Positions 8,401-16,106 of a stretch of 19,194 nt of DNA are shown here, one piece after another; the first letter of the stretch is position 1, and every line of letters starts with the position of its first letter. The notes under the pieces were generated by a model. The model had not been told where the DNA came from and did no database searches. It saw nothing but the letters and a program-made list of their open reading frames with translations. Source of the DNA: Euryarchaeota archaeon UBA91 (lineage in GTDB: Archaea > Thermoplasmatota > Poseidoniia > Poseidoniales > Poseidoniaceae); the NCBI GenBank assembly GCA_002499705.1, contig DAMU01000046.1, positions 1-19,194 of the forward strand, in the 5' to 3' direction. The position numbers and the translations under genes are program-made.

Positions 8401-8646
8401 GCTTACCAAATACCAATTATTGCCATCTCGCCGTTTATCACCGTCATTCTAATCTTGCTTTGGGTTGCAGCCGCAAGTGCACTGATCTTGTTGCCTGCAA
8501 TCTTCGTCACGATGGAAAAAGCAGGAATGGGGGCGGTCGGTGGACGTTCCGCGATGGCGCGCAGACTCGGTCTTGGAGAGAAAAAGAAACTCGATGTCGA
8601 TGTTTTAGATGCTGCCTTACTCGATGATGTGGTTGATGCTTGGTAA
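5482..8646 (+). CDS. RND superfamily exporter (MMPL/HAE3-like, 12 predicted membrane helices)
   Basis: This 1054-residue integral membrane protein has the RND duplication. A cytoplasmic, Lys/Arg-rich N-terminus (1-80) leads to helix 1 (about 86-105), an outside domain (about 106-418, with several Cys), helices at about 421-440, 458-478, 486-506, 532-551 and 557-580, and helix 7 (611-627). A second outside domain (about 628-860) and five more helices (863-882, 888-907, 914-934, 950-973, 981-1008) follow. The second half has the family motif GVGVDFSIHISNR with Asp930; the matching first-half motif is GVSYGLHITNR, with Ser502 in place of Asp. Likely a proton-driven exporter of lipids or other hydrophobic compounds; the substrate cannot be read from sequence. 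No ribosome site precedes the ATG; there is no nearby alternative start. It heads a long same-strand run. Confidence 0.85.
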   Translation: MGARGLVDKSQEKPSEKPSKIAAEGRFSKLKREGNSRFQSGAIDITARVKDFDSKRAIDAVLDAPTRLKREWQKSGAIGAITRFPLATVIVFLVMTLFFVSHSGFFDLYFTQFDDNPDETDLNVNGDLEVYLPDGSEVGRLLNLVEEDWSTNVMVIYIQLEGGNFAQNNITDVRILQEISYVENLLNPCISTFVCQNPNNASETLNDDVIYLLSISTVLKEVNSSAPRIREAFITELGQLGCGLGQNDCQSAQAASSLNELFALTDDQLGGGYEIPSQNTTDLIINEMYEDDGSPSPGLDKLARDISCGFADCVFEGEKEVPDGTLDRAVMAIAVNDEVAAKDIISDTNDILEEMKILERPCLFLQNGEPDVDAGMCIWGEVNDLTDEQLERGVKAFGLNMTLTGPVPITNAVTERTFDMFWDIFPLAIVLVAIGLFVFHCDVLQTGLTGIRPLQGLKVVIISGLPTLCAVFWTLGIIGWLNYEVTMTVIIVGPILLALGVSYGLHITNRYAEEGGTKQQKIRGALSSTGKAVFLSAVTTVIGFVSLVFTPMAPIQTVGIALSGGIVVVYILTMFMVPNLTLLLDLRKPKHPPLKAFVKIVDVPMKYNRGVIAFFAILILVSATYGQANVKENIDMLEMAPFDEPSVEGMKVYSNDFNSGQLGMVLVQANLTGDTSIEVSQQDPAENLRQIDTLESLLNDVPDTSAVSIVFLMKSSGIAPTIDCPGCSEFVQGLPLLPQDIKDTASVLLDSSVSGGASFWDLLTSPDAYGLPASRQSEVFLLNVFYSSITDETRGIFISEHYDRSLILVDMPYLPVADTSSSVVSIDRLTNTFSGTEPGDYATPLTGVAPTTIEVNELIVGSQWTSLGFAVILTLITLAIVFKDLKYSLLTTSPVIATVALQWLVMWRMDVDLSLVTVMIGSILVGVGVDFSIHISNRIRELGGGLEAIRTAAIGTGMSLFEAAVVTSLGMFTAYQIPIIAISPFITVILILLWVAAASALILLPAIFVTMEKAGMGAVGGRSAMARRLGLGEKKKLDVDVLDAALLDDVVDAW

Positions 8647-8653
8647 GCAACAA

Positions 8654-8660
8654 TACAAAG
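8654..8660 (+). promoter_or_regulatory. TATA-like box (TACAAAG) of the EVE gene
   Basis: TACAAAG is centred 27 nt before ATG 8684, just after the exporter stop codon. There is no ribosome site, so the EVE gene may have its own leaderless transcript even though it is only 37 nt from the preceding gene. Confidence 0.4.
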
Positions 8661-8683
8661 AAGCCCCTTGCAGTGGGCGAAAC

Positions 8684-9160
8684 ATGGTCAACTATTGGCT
8701 GATGAAATCAGAGCCCCATGTCTATCCTTTCGAGCAGCTTGAAGCAGATGGTTCAACACACTGGGATGGTGTCCGCAATTATCAGGCCCGAAACATGATG
8801 CGTGATGATATGAAGATGGGCGATTTGGTTTTATTTTATCATTCGAACTTCAAACCACCCCATGTTGTCGGTGTTGCTCGTGTCTGCAGAGAGGGCTATC
8901 CAGACCACACTGCACAAGATTCAAGTTCGAAATATTTTGACCCGAAAGCGACATCTGATAATCCACGCTGGATGATGGTCGACATCGAAGCAGTCACAGC
9001 CTTTGCGAACATTGTGCCATTGGAAGATGTGCGCAACAACCCGGCATGCGAAGACATGCTATTGGTTCGAAAAGGGCAACGACTTTCAGTCCAACCTGTT
9101 CAAGAGCAGCATTTTGACACGGTTCTGGCAATGGGCGGCCTATCTCGTAGTGATCTGTGA
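8684..9160 (+). CDS. EVE-domain protein (modified-base-binding PUA-like fold)
   Basis: This 158-residue protein is essentially one EVE domain. It begins NYWLMKSEPHVYPFEQL and continues with WDGVRNYQARNMMRDDMKMG (about 24-43), DLVLFYHSN (44-52), GVARVCREGYPD (61-72), PRWMMVDI (about 91-98) and RKGQRLSVQPV (126-136). These blocks are diagnostic of the family, and the length is typical. EVE domains are known to bind modified nucleobases in DNA or RNA; the target here is unknown. The frame is open from 8609, overlapping the exporter, but homology and the -27 box place the start at 8684. It lies between the exporter and an aminotransferase, with no restriction or methylation gene nearby. Confidence 0.92.
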   Translation: MVNYWLMKSEPHVYPFEQLEADGSTHWDGVRNYQARNMMRDDMKMGDLVLFYHSNFKPPHVVGVARVCREGYPDHTAQDSSSKYFDPKATSDNPRWMMVDIEAVTAFANIVPLEDVRNNPACEDMLLVRKGQRLSVQPVQEQHFDTVLAMGGLSRSDL

Positions 9161-9203
9161 GTGTAAAAATCAAATGTATTGTTAATTAGCAGAGCGTGTT
9201 CCA

Positions 9204-10421
9204 ATGACCGAAGAACAGATTCCAGTTGCTTCCAGAGCGTCGAGTATCGAGTATGCAATCCGAGATGTGGTTGTTCCAGCAACTGCACTTGAGCAGCAAG
9301 GCCACAAAATTCTCAAACTCAATATTGGAGACCCTATCGCTTACCCAGGATTACCGACACCAGAACATATGGTTGCTGCCTATGTCAAAGCCCTACAAGA
9401 TGGTCGCAATGGTTATTCACCATCTTATGGATTGCCAGAACTTCGTGAAGCGATTGCTAAGGACGAGCGTCGCAAAGGCTGGAATGCACAAAGTTCTGAC
9501 ATTTACGTCTGTCATGGTGTGACAGAGGCATTGCAGATTCTGTTTGCTTCAGTTCTCTCTGAAGGCGATACAGTATTGGCCCCCGGCCCACATTATCCAC
9601 CTTACATGGCTTATCCACAAATGTATGGTGCTCAAACTGTGGAGTACAAATTACAATCCGATAACGGATGGAAACTTGACTTGGATGATATTGAATCAAA
9701 AATGGACTCCTCAGTCCGTCTTCTGGTCTTGATTAATCCGAACAATCCCTGTGGAAGTGTCGCGGGTGAACAAGAGATAAGTAAAGTTCTCAGTATTGCT
9801 CGAAAATGGCCAAATTGCATGATTGTTGCGGATGAAATCTACGACGGGCTTGATTTCACTGGATTACAAAAGAGTGTTGCAAGCCTTTCAAAGGATGTTC
9901 CAGTTTTTTCATTGAACGGCGTGTCAAAAGTCTACTATGCTCCTGGCTGGAGAATTGGATACATGGCAATTCATGATCCGACACGTAGACTATTGAATGT
10001 TCGAGATGGAATTGAGCGGATGCTTCGCTCACGTTTGTGTGCCTCAACACCTGCCCAAATCGGATATTTAGCAGGTCTTGAATCAGACCGCTCATGGATG
10101 CGTGGATATTCAGATAAAGTTCTCGCTCAAAGAGACGCATGCATACAGAGGATTTCTGAAATAGATGGGCTTGAAGTGCAATCCTCTGGTGGTGCATTCT
10201 ACATGTTTGTTCGACTAACGGACCCAAAGTGGGCTGATAACGATAAGCAATTTGTTCTTGATTTGTTGCATGAAGAGCATGTTTTAGTCGTACATGGCAG
10301 TGGTTTTTCCCCGAGTTTAGGTAAAGGGCACTTTCGAATCGTTTATTTGCCAAATATCGATGTATTGAATGATGCATTTAATCGAATAGAGGCTTTTTTG
10401 CTTCGACATCGTGATAATTGA
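9204..10421 (+). CDS. Class I/II PLP-dependent aminotransferase (alanine/aspartate aminotransferase type)
   Basis: This 405-residue fold-type I aminotransferase has KLNIGDPIAY (38-47), GYSPSYGLPELREAI (70-84), NPNNPCGS (178-185), ADEIYDGL with PLP-contacting Asp210 and Tyr213 (209-216), the Schiff-base Lys242 in SLNGVSKVYYAPGWRIGY, and Arg378 (HFRIVY) for the substrate carboxylate. The opening resembles the AlaA-like glutamate-pyruvate aminotransferases, so alanine synthesis is a reasonable guess, but other amino acceptors cannot be excluded; it might also act on phosphohydroxypyruvate from SerA. No ribosome site is present; AT-rich sequence lies near 9172-9180, about 27 nt upstream. The gene follows the EVE gene by 43 nt. 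Confidence 0.9.
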   Translation: MTEEQIPVASRASSIEYAIRDVVVPATALEQQGHKILKLNIGDPIAYPGLPTPEHMVAAYVKALQDGRNGYSPSYGLPELREAIAKDERRKGWNAQSSDIYVCHGVTEALQILFASVLSEGDTVLAPGPHYPPYMAYPQMYGAQTVEYKLQSDNGWKLDLDDIESKMDSSVRLLVLINPNNPCGSVAGEQEISKVLSIARKWPNCMIVADEIYDGLDFTGLQKSVASLSKDVPVFSLNGVSKVYYAPGWRIGYMAIHDPTRRLLNVRDGIERMLRSRLCASTPAQIGYLAGLESDRSWMRGYSDKVLAQRDACIQRISEIDGLEVQSSGGAFYMFVRLTDPKWADNDKQFVLDLLHEEHVLVVHGSGFSPSLGKGHFRIVYLPNIDVLNDAFNRIEAFLLRHRDN

Positions 10422-10441
10422 ATGAGTTTTTCGGCGATGCC

Positions 10442-10448
10442 TTGATGT
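10442..10448 (+). promoter_or_regulatory. Weak TATA-like box (TTGATGT) of the 1052-residue membrane protein gene
   Basis: TTGATGT is centred 27 nt before ATG 10472. It is a poorer match than the boxes before serA, dinB, the EVE gene and glyA, but the spacing is the same and no ribosome site is present. A run of five T at 10427-10431 just after the aminotransferase stop could end the preceding transcript. Confidence 0.25.
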
Positions 10449-10471
10449 CTTAGTGTGACACCGAGTATTTC

Positions 10472-13400
10472 ATGGGCAAGACGGGTCTTCGGTTCCGTGT
10501 GTTGATTTGGTCCTCCCTAATGGCGTTTTTTTTAGTCCAACCTGCTTCGGCGAATCAAATTGAACAAATGGATCAGTTTAGTCTGAATTCACTCCTACCG
10601 ATACTGATTGCGTTCGCCATTGCGATTCCAGTATGGAAAATATTCATTCCAAATCAGTTGGCAAACCTTCAGGTCGCTTTTGAGATTGATGATGATCTCT
10701 ATGAAGTTCACAAAATCACAGGCAGTGTTTCAGATGCTCGTATCCTTCTCAAACAAGGAACCGTTGGATACGGTATTGGCCTTTACATGATGGGTATGAC
10801 TGGAATTCTTATTCTTATCATGGAATTGCTATTTGTCCCTGAAATCTACTTTGAAGCGAGTTTACTTGCTGCAGGTTTCCTTATTGCAATACCTGTTCTA
10901 ATGTCTCCGTGGGAAACATTGAATGCTCAACTTCTTGGTAAGGGTGGCGAAAAATCAAGAGTAAACAAAATAACCAATTTCGTTCGAAGAATTCTTACCA
11001 TATCTTTACTCATTGGTGCAACTATTGCAACTTTGTTGTACGGGATTCAAAGCAGCCCGCAAAACACGCTTTCTCCGGTCTGGCTCGCTGCAGGGATGCT
11101 TACATTTATGTCACCCACAATAATGGCTTATGGTCGAATCATGGGTGCTTCTTGGAACATGCTTATCATCAACAAATGGCGGACATCAAACGGGAAACCA
11201 AACCCAATTGATCCCGATAAACCTCGTTTCTTTAATCGGCTGTTTTCACTTATCCTGGTTTTGTTCCTAATCACAATGCCTTTAACAGCATTGAACGGAA
11301 TTGTCACTGTATTTTATGTCCTGTTCAACAAGCCTGCGAATGCCGAAGAAGTCCTCAATTTTGGTGGAATCATTGGCCATTCAATTTACCAAAGAATTGA
11401 CATCATCTCAGAATTACTCTTCCATTGGCAATTCATCAAGGCTCTTCCTCAATTCTTGTCGCTCTATCTTTCCCTCAATATCGCAATTGTTGGTCTCGCT
11501 TTCATATTTGAATTGACTCGAAACCTCATTCTTGGCGGACAAACATTTGGTGGACTTTTTGGTGTAACACTTGATTCCCCTCGTGAGATTCGAACCGAAG
11601 TCAAGGCACAGACCCGACAACTTACCTTTGCCTTTGCGGGATTTTCGGGATATACCGTCCTTCTCTTAGTTCTGGTTTGTTACAAAGAATTTGGCGATTT
11701 GATGCCTTTTACAGATGTGCTTGAGCGGAACGGATTTGATGAAGGAAATCGATTGTTGACAACATGGATGTTTATCGCATTCGGTCAGGCTGTATTTTTA
11801 TTCACCTGGTTACTCTCAATCATTCGGTATTCTCCTTTACTTAAACTGCGATTTGATTTGAATCCGGATGAACGTCGAGAAGGTGCGGTCAAGTTCGCAG
11901 GTGGTGATTGGATGCGAGAGTTGGTGGATGAGGCTGCAATACGGGAAGACCTTGACGGGCTTATCCAATTTCAACGCCGTTCAATTGAGGGTGATTCGGC
12001 CCTTGTTCGCCACGAAAAAGCACGTGCCCACATGTGGGAACTCGCCCTTCGCGGCCTTTGGCCTAAAGCAATAGAAGAAGCACGCAAAGTCCTTGCCCAA
12101 GCAGGTGGGGAAGATGACGTTGCTCGTATGATTGTCGCCGTTGGATACATGGCTTCTCGAAGATTAGATGCTGCACGTGAGGCACTGCATGGATTGCAAC
12201 AGCCAGAAGGGTATGACGAACCTGAATTGTTAGCATTCGTTTGTGAATGGCTCGACCCTTGGCAGGGTATGGTTACTGACGATGACTTTTGGGACTGGGA
12301 AAATAATTCGTGCATCGACCACCTTCAAGGCTTAATGCGAATGTTACGTGGATGGCAACCTTCCCCAAACGATGATTCGATACATCAAGACCGATTGACA
12401 AGAGTTGCTCAACTCTCGATGATTTCGTTGATGAGAGCACAACGGAAACATGATGATGCCCTCGAACTTTCTTTGAAGTTGATTCGTGATGAACCAACAG
12501 GGGTCCGTCCTCGAATTGCTGCATCACTCTGTCTCATCGACAAAGGAGATTGGCACAGCGCTCGTTCAATTTTAACTGAACTCAAAGAAAGCGACCCCCA
12601 AGACCCAAGAGTCTTAGCCCTAAGCAGTATTCTTGGACAAGTGGTTGATGAAGAAGAGATGGAAGTAGCCCTCGCAGTTGGTGAAGGAAAGAAAATGCGC
12701 AAGTGGATCAATTCGGCACCGGTCAATGCCGTTGCTGGTTTGATGGTGCGAGGAGGTCTAGATGAAGCAATCAATGCAAACATTCTCGTTGCCTCTCATG
12801 AAGCTGCTCGTAGAGGTATGCCACCAATTTATCGTGCGAGTTTACTGAATACAATTTTCCATCTTCTTGTTCTCATTCCAACCTGGATTGTTTTGGGTAT
12901 CTATGTATCTCAGGAAGTCGGCCAAGGCCAAGGAATTGTAGTCGTTGCAACCTTGTTTATGCTCCAGTTTGGAGGTAAACGTTTCAATCGACAGCAACAA
13001 CGTGTAATTCGTCACAGAGATCAAAAGGCTTTGATTGCATATTCAAAAAGAATGAAAAGATTCAAAGTCCAACCTGAAAGAGCAAATATCCCTGTAGGCA
13101 CCCATTTACTGCTCTCTGGGATGTTGGTTACCGTTAATGGTGTTGTTCTCGATGTTGGGCTGCCCGGATGGATGACTGAACGACTCCCACGTGATTCGGA
13201 AAAGTCGGTCAAAGCCCGATTGAAGCGCCAGTCAAAGGCGATGTCAAAATCCCGCCCACCTCGACTGCAACCACTCGGTGAAGGCTGGTGGTTAAAGCGT
13301 CCAAAAGAAGACGGTGCTGACGTTCCGGCTCTTGAACGTCTCATCGGTGCAGTTGCTTATCGGGGTCGGCCGCAATATATTCAGAAGAAAACCGGTAAAA

Positions 13401-13630
13401 AATCAGCTCGCACTGGCTTCAGTAAATCGAGGAATCGGCCGGTATCTGAAATTAATCTCGACAGCAGAGGGATTCCTACAAACACTCGGATTTCCGAGCG
13501 TGCAAATCGTCAACAGGTATCCAATTCTTCGATTAAGGTTGGAAGTAAAAGACCGGGTCCGAACGTCCGTCCATCAACTCTACGTGACGCAAGCAATGAT
13601 GAGGATGATGATTTTCTTTCTTTTAATTGA
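10472..13630 (+). CDS. Large multi-pass membrane protein with TPR-like middle and basic tail, unrecognised
   Basis: I do not recognise this 1052-residue family. It opens with a signal-peptide-like segment (about 8-28, ending in PASANQ). Helices follow at about 40-58, 100-122, 128-145, 174-192, 203-222, 257-283, 328-347, 387-405 and 430-452. Residues about 480-780 are soluble and helical with paired-helix repeats such as LWPKAIEEARKVLAQ and KGDWHSARSILTELKESDP, which look like TPRs. Two more helices (about 793-812 and 818-833) precede a Lys/Arg-rich region (about 836-1030), a possible further helix at 876-895, and an acidic end, DDEDDDFLSFN-like. By the positive-inside rule the basic tail is cytoplasmic. 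The gene lies between the aminotransferase (50 nt) and glyA (50 nt). No function is assigned; a scaffold or secretion role would be guesswork. Confidence 0.8.
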   Translation: MGKTGLRFRVLIWSSLMAFFLVQPASANQIEQMDQFSLNSLLPILIAFAIAIPVWKIFIPNQLANLQVAFEIDDDLYEVHKITGSVSDARILLKQGTVGYGIGLYMMGMTGILILIMELLFVPEIYFEASLLAAGFLIAIPVLMSPWETLNAQLLGKGGEKSRVNKITNFVRRILTISLLIGATIATLLYGIQSSPQNTLSPVWLAAGMLTFMSPTIMAYGRIMGASWNMLIINKWRTSNGKPNPIDPDKPRFFNRLFSLILVLFLITMPLTALNGIVTVFYVLFNKPANAEEVLNFGGIIGHSIYQRIDIISELLFHWQFIKALPQFLSLYLSLNIAIVGLAFIFELTRNLILGGQTFGGLFGVTLDSPREIRTEVKAQTRQLTFAFAGFSGYTVLLLVLVCYKEFGDLMPFTDVLERNGFDEGNRLLTTWMFIAFGQAVFLFTWLLSIIRYSPLLKLRFDLNPDERREGAVKFAGGDWMRELVDEAAIREDLDGLIQFQRRSIEGDSALVRHEKARAHMWELALRGLWPKAIEEARKVLAQAGGEDDVARMIVAVGYMASRRLDAAREALHGLQQPEGYDEPELLAFVCEWLDPWQGMVTDDDFWDWENNSCIDHLQGLMRMLRGWQPSPNDDSIHQDRLTRVAQLSMISLMRAQRKHDDALELSLKLIRDEPTGVRPRIAASLCLIDKGDWHSARSILTELKESDPQDPRVLALSSILGQVVDEEEMEVALAVGEGKKMRKWINSAPVNAVAGLMVRGGLDEAINANILVASHEAARRGMPPIYRASLLNTIFHLLVLIPTWIVLGIYVSQEVGQGQGIVVVATLFMLQFGGKRFNRQQQRVIRHRDQKALIAYSKRMKRFKVQPERANIPVGTHLLLSGMLVTVNGVVLDVGLPGWMTERLPRDSEKSVKARLKRQSKAMSKSRPPRLQPLGEGWWLKRPKEDGADVPALERLIGAVAYRGRPQYIQKKTGKKSARTGFSKSRNRPVSEINLDSRGIPTNTRISERANRQQVSNSSIKVGSKRPGPNVRPSTLRDASNDEDDDFLSFN

Positions 13631-13651
13631 CCATTGTTTGCTATCAATTAC

Positions 13652-13658
13652 TTCAAAG
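13652..13658 (+). promoter_or_regulatory. TATA-like box (TTCAAAG) of glyA
   Basis: TTCAAAG is centred 26 nt before ATG 13681, with no ribosome site between. It supports 13681 as the start over the in-frame TTG at 13627, which overlaps the stop of the preceding gene. Confidence 0.4.
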
Positions 13659-13680
13659 ACCGACTCCACAAACACGGTTC

Positions 13681-14994
13681 ATGCAGCGCGAACGTGGGAC
13701 TTGGTCTCCGAGCCAAACGACTTTTACAAAAGCACAAACAGTACTTGATGCAACCGCTTCAAGTGGTGATTTGTATCGAAATGGGCTTGGCATGATTGCT
13801 TCTGAAAACATTGTATCACCAATGGTGCAAAAGATTGTTGCAAGTGACCTCCATGGCCGATATGCTGAAGGTTTGCCTGGGAAGCGATATTATCAGGGGT
13901 GTGATGATTTTGACACAATCGAAAGTCTTGGTATTGAACTGGCTCAAAAAGTGTTCAATGCCCCATTTGCAAATATTCAATCGATCTCGGGAACCGTATC
14001 CAATATTGCGGCTTTGAAGGCACTGGCTAAGCCAGGCGACCAAATAACTGCGGTATCAACCGCTGACGGAGGTCACATCTCACATGCTCGTATGGGGGCG
14101 GTCGGTTTACGAGACCTCGATCTTTCAACATACCCTTGGGACGAAGAACGAATGGAACCTGATGTCGATGGAGCGTGTGCACTCATTCGAGAGCTCAAAC
14201 CGAAGGTAGCTCTTGTTGGTCAATCGGTTTTCCTTTTCCCAACTCCACTTCGTGAAATTGCAGATGCTGCACACGAAGTCGGTGCTTCTGTAATGTATGA
14301 TGGTGCACATGTTTTGGGATTAATCGCTGGTGGGTGTTTCCAAGATCCATTGCGTGAAGGTGCAGATCTCATGACGGGTTCTTCTCACAAAACCTTCCCT
14401 GGCCCACAAGGCGGTTTCCTTCTCTCATCCAGTGAAGATCCGTCATTTCAACGTAAACTGAATACCGCTATATTCCCTGGCGTCTGCTCTTCTTATCACC
14501 TCCATCACGTAGCTGGAAAAGTAGTTGCTTTGGCTGAATTTGAAGAATACGGTTCTGCCTATGCGCATGACATAGTTACGAATGCCCGAGCATTTGGTTC
14601 TGCAATGGCAGCTGAAGGTTTTGATGTTCTTGCCGAATCTCGTAACTATACTGCATCCCACCAAGTGTTGACTCGCCATGGTGAAACTGATTCAGGTGCG
14701 GGAGCAAAAGCTGCTTCCTTACTTGAAGAGGCTGGAATTATTACCAACATGAACATGCTTCCCGGCGATACCAAAGCAATGACTCCATCCGGTCTTCGAC
14801 TTGGTGTTCAAGAATTAACTCGTGTAGGGATGGGTACTCTTGAGATGCAGGAAGTCGCCAAACTTTATGCGCGAGTTCTTCTGAATTTGGAAGATCCAAA
14901 AATGGTAAAGAAGGACGTCGCTCAACTTAAGTCCAATTTCCAGACCATTCGATATTGCTTCAACGATGAAAACATTACTGGTTACCCTTTTTGA
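13681..14994 (+). CDS. glyA: Serine hydroxymethyltransferase
   Basis: This 437-residue PLP enzyme interconverts serine and glycine while loading a one-carbon unit onto a tetrahydropterin or folate carrier. Visible marks are MIASENIVSP (38-47), RYAEGLPGKRYYQGCDDFD (60-78), DGGHISH (129-135), YDGAHVLGLIAG (206-217) with Asp207 and His210, and the Schiff-base Lys237 in TGSSHKTFPGPQGG. GLRLGVQELTRVGM (371-384) carries the carboxylate-binding Arg373. The style of the YAEG-PGKRYY block is archaeal. An in-frame TTG at 13627 would add 18 residues unlike the family; ATG 13681 is preferred, with its TTCAAAG box. The next gene begins 9 nt after the stop, so the two are probably cotranscribed. Confidence 0.93.
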   Translation: MQRERGTWSPSQTTFTKAQTVLDATASSGDLYRNGLGMIASENIVSPMVQKIVASDLHGRYAEGLPGKRYYQGCDDFDTIESLGIELAQKVFNAPFANIQSISGTVSNIAALKALAKPGDQITAVSTADGGHISHARMGAVGLRDLDLSTYPWDEERMEPDVDGACALIRELKPKVALVGQSVFLFPTPLREIADAAHEVGASVMYDGAHVLGLIAGGCFQDPLREGADLMTGSSHKTFPGPQGGFLLSSSEDPSFQRKLNTAIFPGVCSSYHLHHVAGKVVALAEFEEYGSAYAHDIVTNARAFGSAMAAEGFDVLAESRNYTASHQVLTRHGETDSGAGAKAASLLEEAGIITNMNMLPGDTKAMTPSGLRLGVQELTRVGMGTLEMQEVAKLYARVLLNLEDPKMVKKDVAQLKSNFQTIRYCFNDENITGYPF

Positions 14995-14996
14995 GG
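14993..14996 (+). promoter_or_regulatory. Ribosome-binding site of the 358-residue protein gene
   Basis: GAGG overlaps the glyA stop codon and lies 7 nt before ATG 15004. A ribosome site here, where most neighbouring genes have none, fits translation from a shared glyA message. Confidence 0.5.
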
Positions 14997-15003
14997 CAGT
15001 AAA

Positions 15004-16080
15004 ATGTCAAGCGAAGATGAACCAAACTCTTCAACACAAATTTTAGCATCGATTCAGAAAGAATTCACCTGCATGGGTGATGGTTCGATACGTGATTCAT
15101 TTGGTCACTCGTTCTCAGTATGGAGGGTCACGGATTTTCATCGATGGTGGTTAGCTTTTGAATCGCATGCGGGGGTTCCACTTGGACGAAAACTAATGAA
15201 TGCAGCAACCGATCAAGAAGAGTACTTCCTGAATGAATCATCACTTTTCGATATCGGATGGTTGATGAAGAAAAAACGAATCAAATCAATTTTGAATCAA
15301 CGATGGAAGCAAATGGGGTGGGGTCAATTTTCCGTATCCAATCAAACAGCATTTTCGCATGTTGTTGCACCTTTGTGCAGCGGTTTTGCTCTTGCCACCC
15401 TCGAGGCTGTCAAATCACATCGACTCAAGGTTCAGTGGCGCCAAATTTCGAATGTTCAGATTCAATTGGATACTGATGCAGACCTTCGCTCAATATCTCC
15501 AGCTCCTCAGCCACCGATTTTTGATTGGGATTCAAACTCACGTGTTGTTTCCTCTCAACAACAGCATCCTATTTCCCTTGACTTCCAAGCCAATGAACAT
15601 GGATGGTCTCATGCAGGTGAGCAGTGTTTTTTCCTACCCATCGGTGTTTTGAGTAGATTATTTGAGTCTGTGAACATGCAAGGTCTTCAATTGTCACCTG
15701 AATTACTCGAACATTGGGAATTTCCGGAACAATTCAATCCCGCTCATGTTGCTTCTCTCATCCTTACATCTCTTGCGATGAATGACGTTGTTTCACAGAG
15801 CGAACGACCAATTTACATTCAAGATTTGAACAGTTGGAATCAATTGGTTGAAGCATATTTGAAGCCCTTGGGTTTTGGTTCATTTGCGAGTGTTCATGCT
15901 CTTGATGACCAAGGTGGGGTTGAATTTGAACTTCTCCCATCACCGCTTTTACCTTTAACCACCGGCTTTTTAGTCGCATTTTGGCAACGAGGAATCGGTA
16001 GAAAGGCGAAAGTAAAAATGGTGATGAAAAACGGTAATTGGTCTGTTCAAATCACGTCATTTTTAGCCTATACTGGTTGA
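15004..16080 (+). CDS. Unrecognised soluble protein with internally duplicated, possibly V4R-like domains
   Basis: This 358-residue protein lacks signal peptide and membrane helices and is likely cytoplasmic. Two stretches look alike. About 95-156 has WKQMGWGQFSV, then PLCSGFALATLEAV, then a beta-like LKVQWRQISNVQIQL. About 275-352 has YLKPLGFGSFASV, then PLTTGFLVAFWQRG, then KAKVKMVMKNGNWSVQI. The order (turn rich in Gly, strand, Gly-Phe-led helix, two strands) resembles the end of V4R/4-vinyl-reductase-type domains, which bind small hydrophobic or aromatic ligands, but the similarity is by eye and weak. The metal-binding Cys pattern of many V4R domains is not obvious. It follows glyA by 9 nt with its own GAGG site, so it is likely coexpressed. 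Function unknown. Confidence 0.75.
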   Translation: MSSEDEPNSSTQILASIQKEFTCMGDGSIRDSFGHSFSVWRVTDFHRWWLAFESHAGVPLGRKLMNAATDQEEYFLNESSLFDIGWLMKKKRIKSILNQRWKQMGWGQFSVSNQTAFSHVVAPLCSGFALATLEAVKSHRLKVQWRQISNVQIQLDTDADLRSISPAPQPPIFDWDSNSRVVSSQQQHPISLDFQANEHGWSHAGEQCFFLPIGVLSRLFESVNMQGLQLSPELLEHWEFPEQFNPAHVASLILTSLAMNDVVSQSERPIYIQDLNSWNQLVEAYLKPLGFGSFASVHALDDQGGVEFELLPSPLLPLTTGFLVAFWQRGIGRKAKVKMVMKNGNWSVQITSFLAYTG

Positions 16081-16106
16081 CAAATTCCGTCTTAAGTCTC
16101 AATATC

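Noticed and set aside
9856..10377. 173-residue minus-strand frame inside the aminotransferase gene
   Set aside because: Antisense to conserved PLP-enzyme motifs; His-rich shadow composition.
10427..10431. T5 run after the aminotransferase stop, considered as a terminator
   Set aside because: Too short to call as a separate feature; noted only with the neighbouring box.
10526..10533. Run of eight T in the start of the 1052-residue gene, considered as a phase-variation tract or terminator
   Set aside because: T7 runs also occur in dinB (1751-1757, 2258-2264) where Phe codons demand them; a single tract without comparative data is not evidence of switching.
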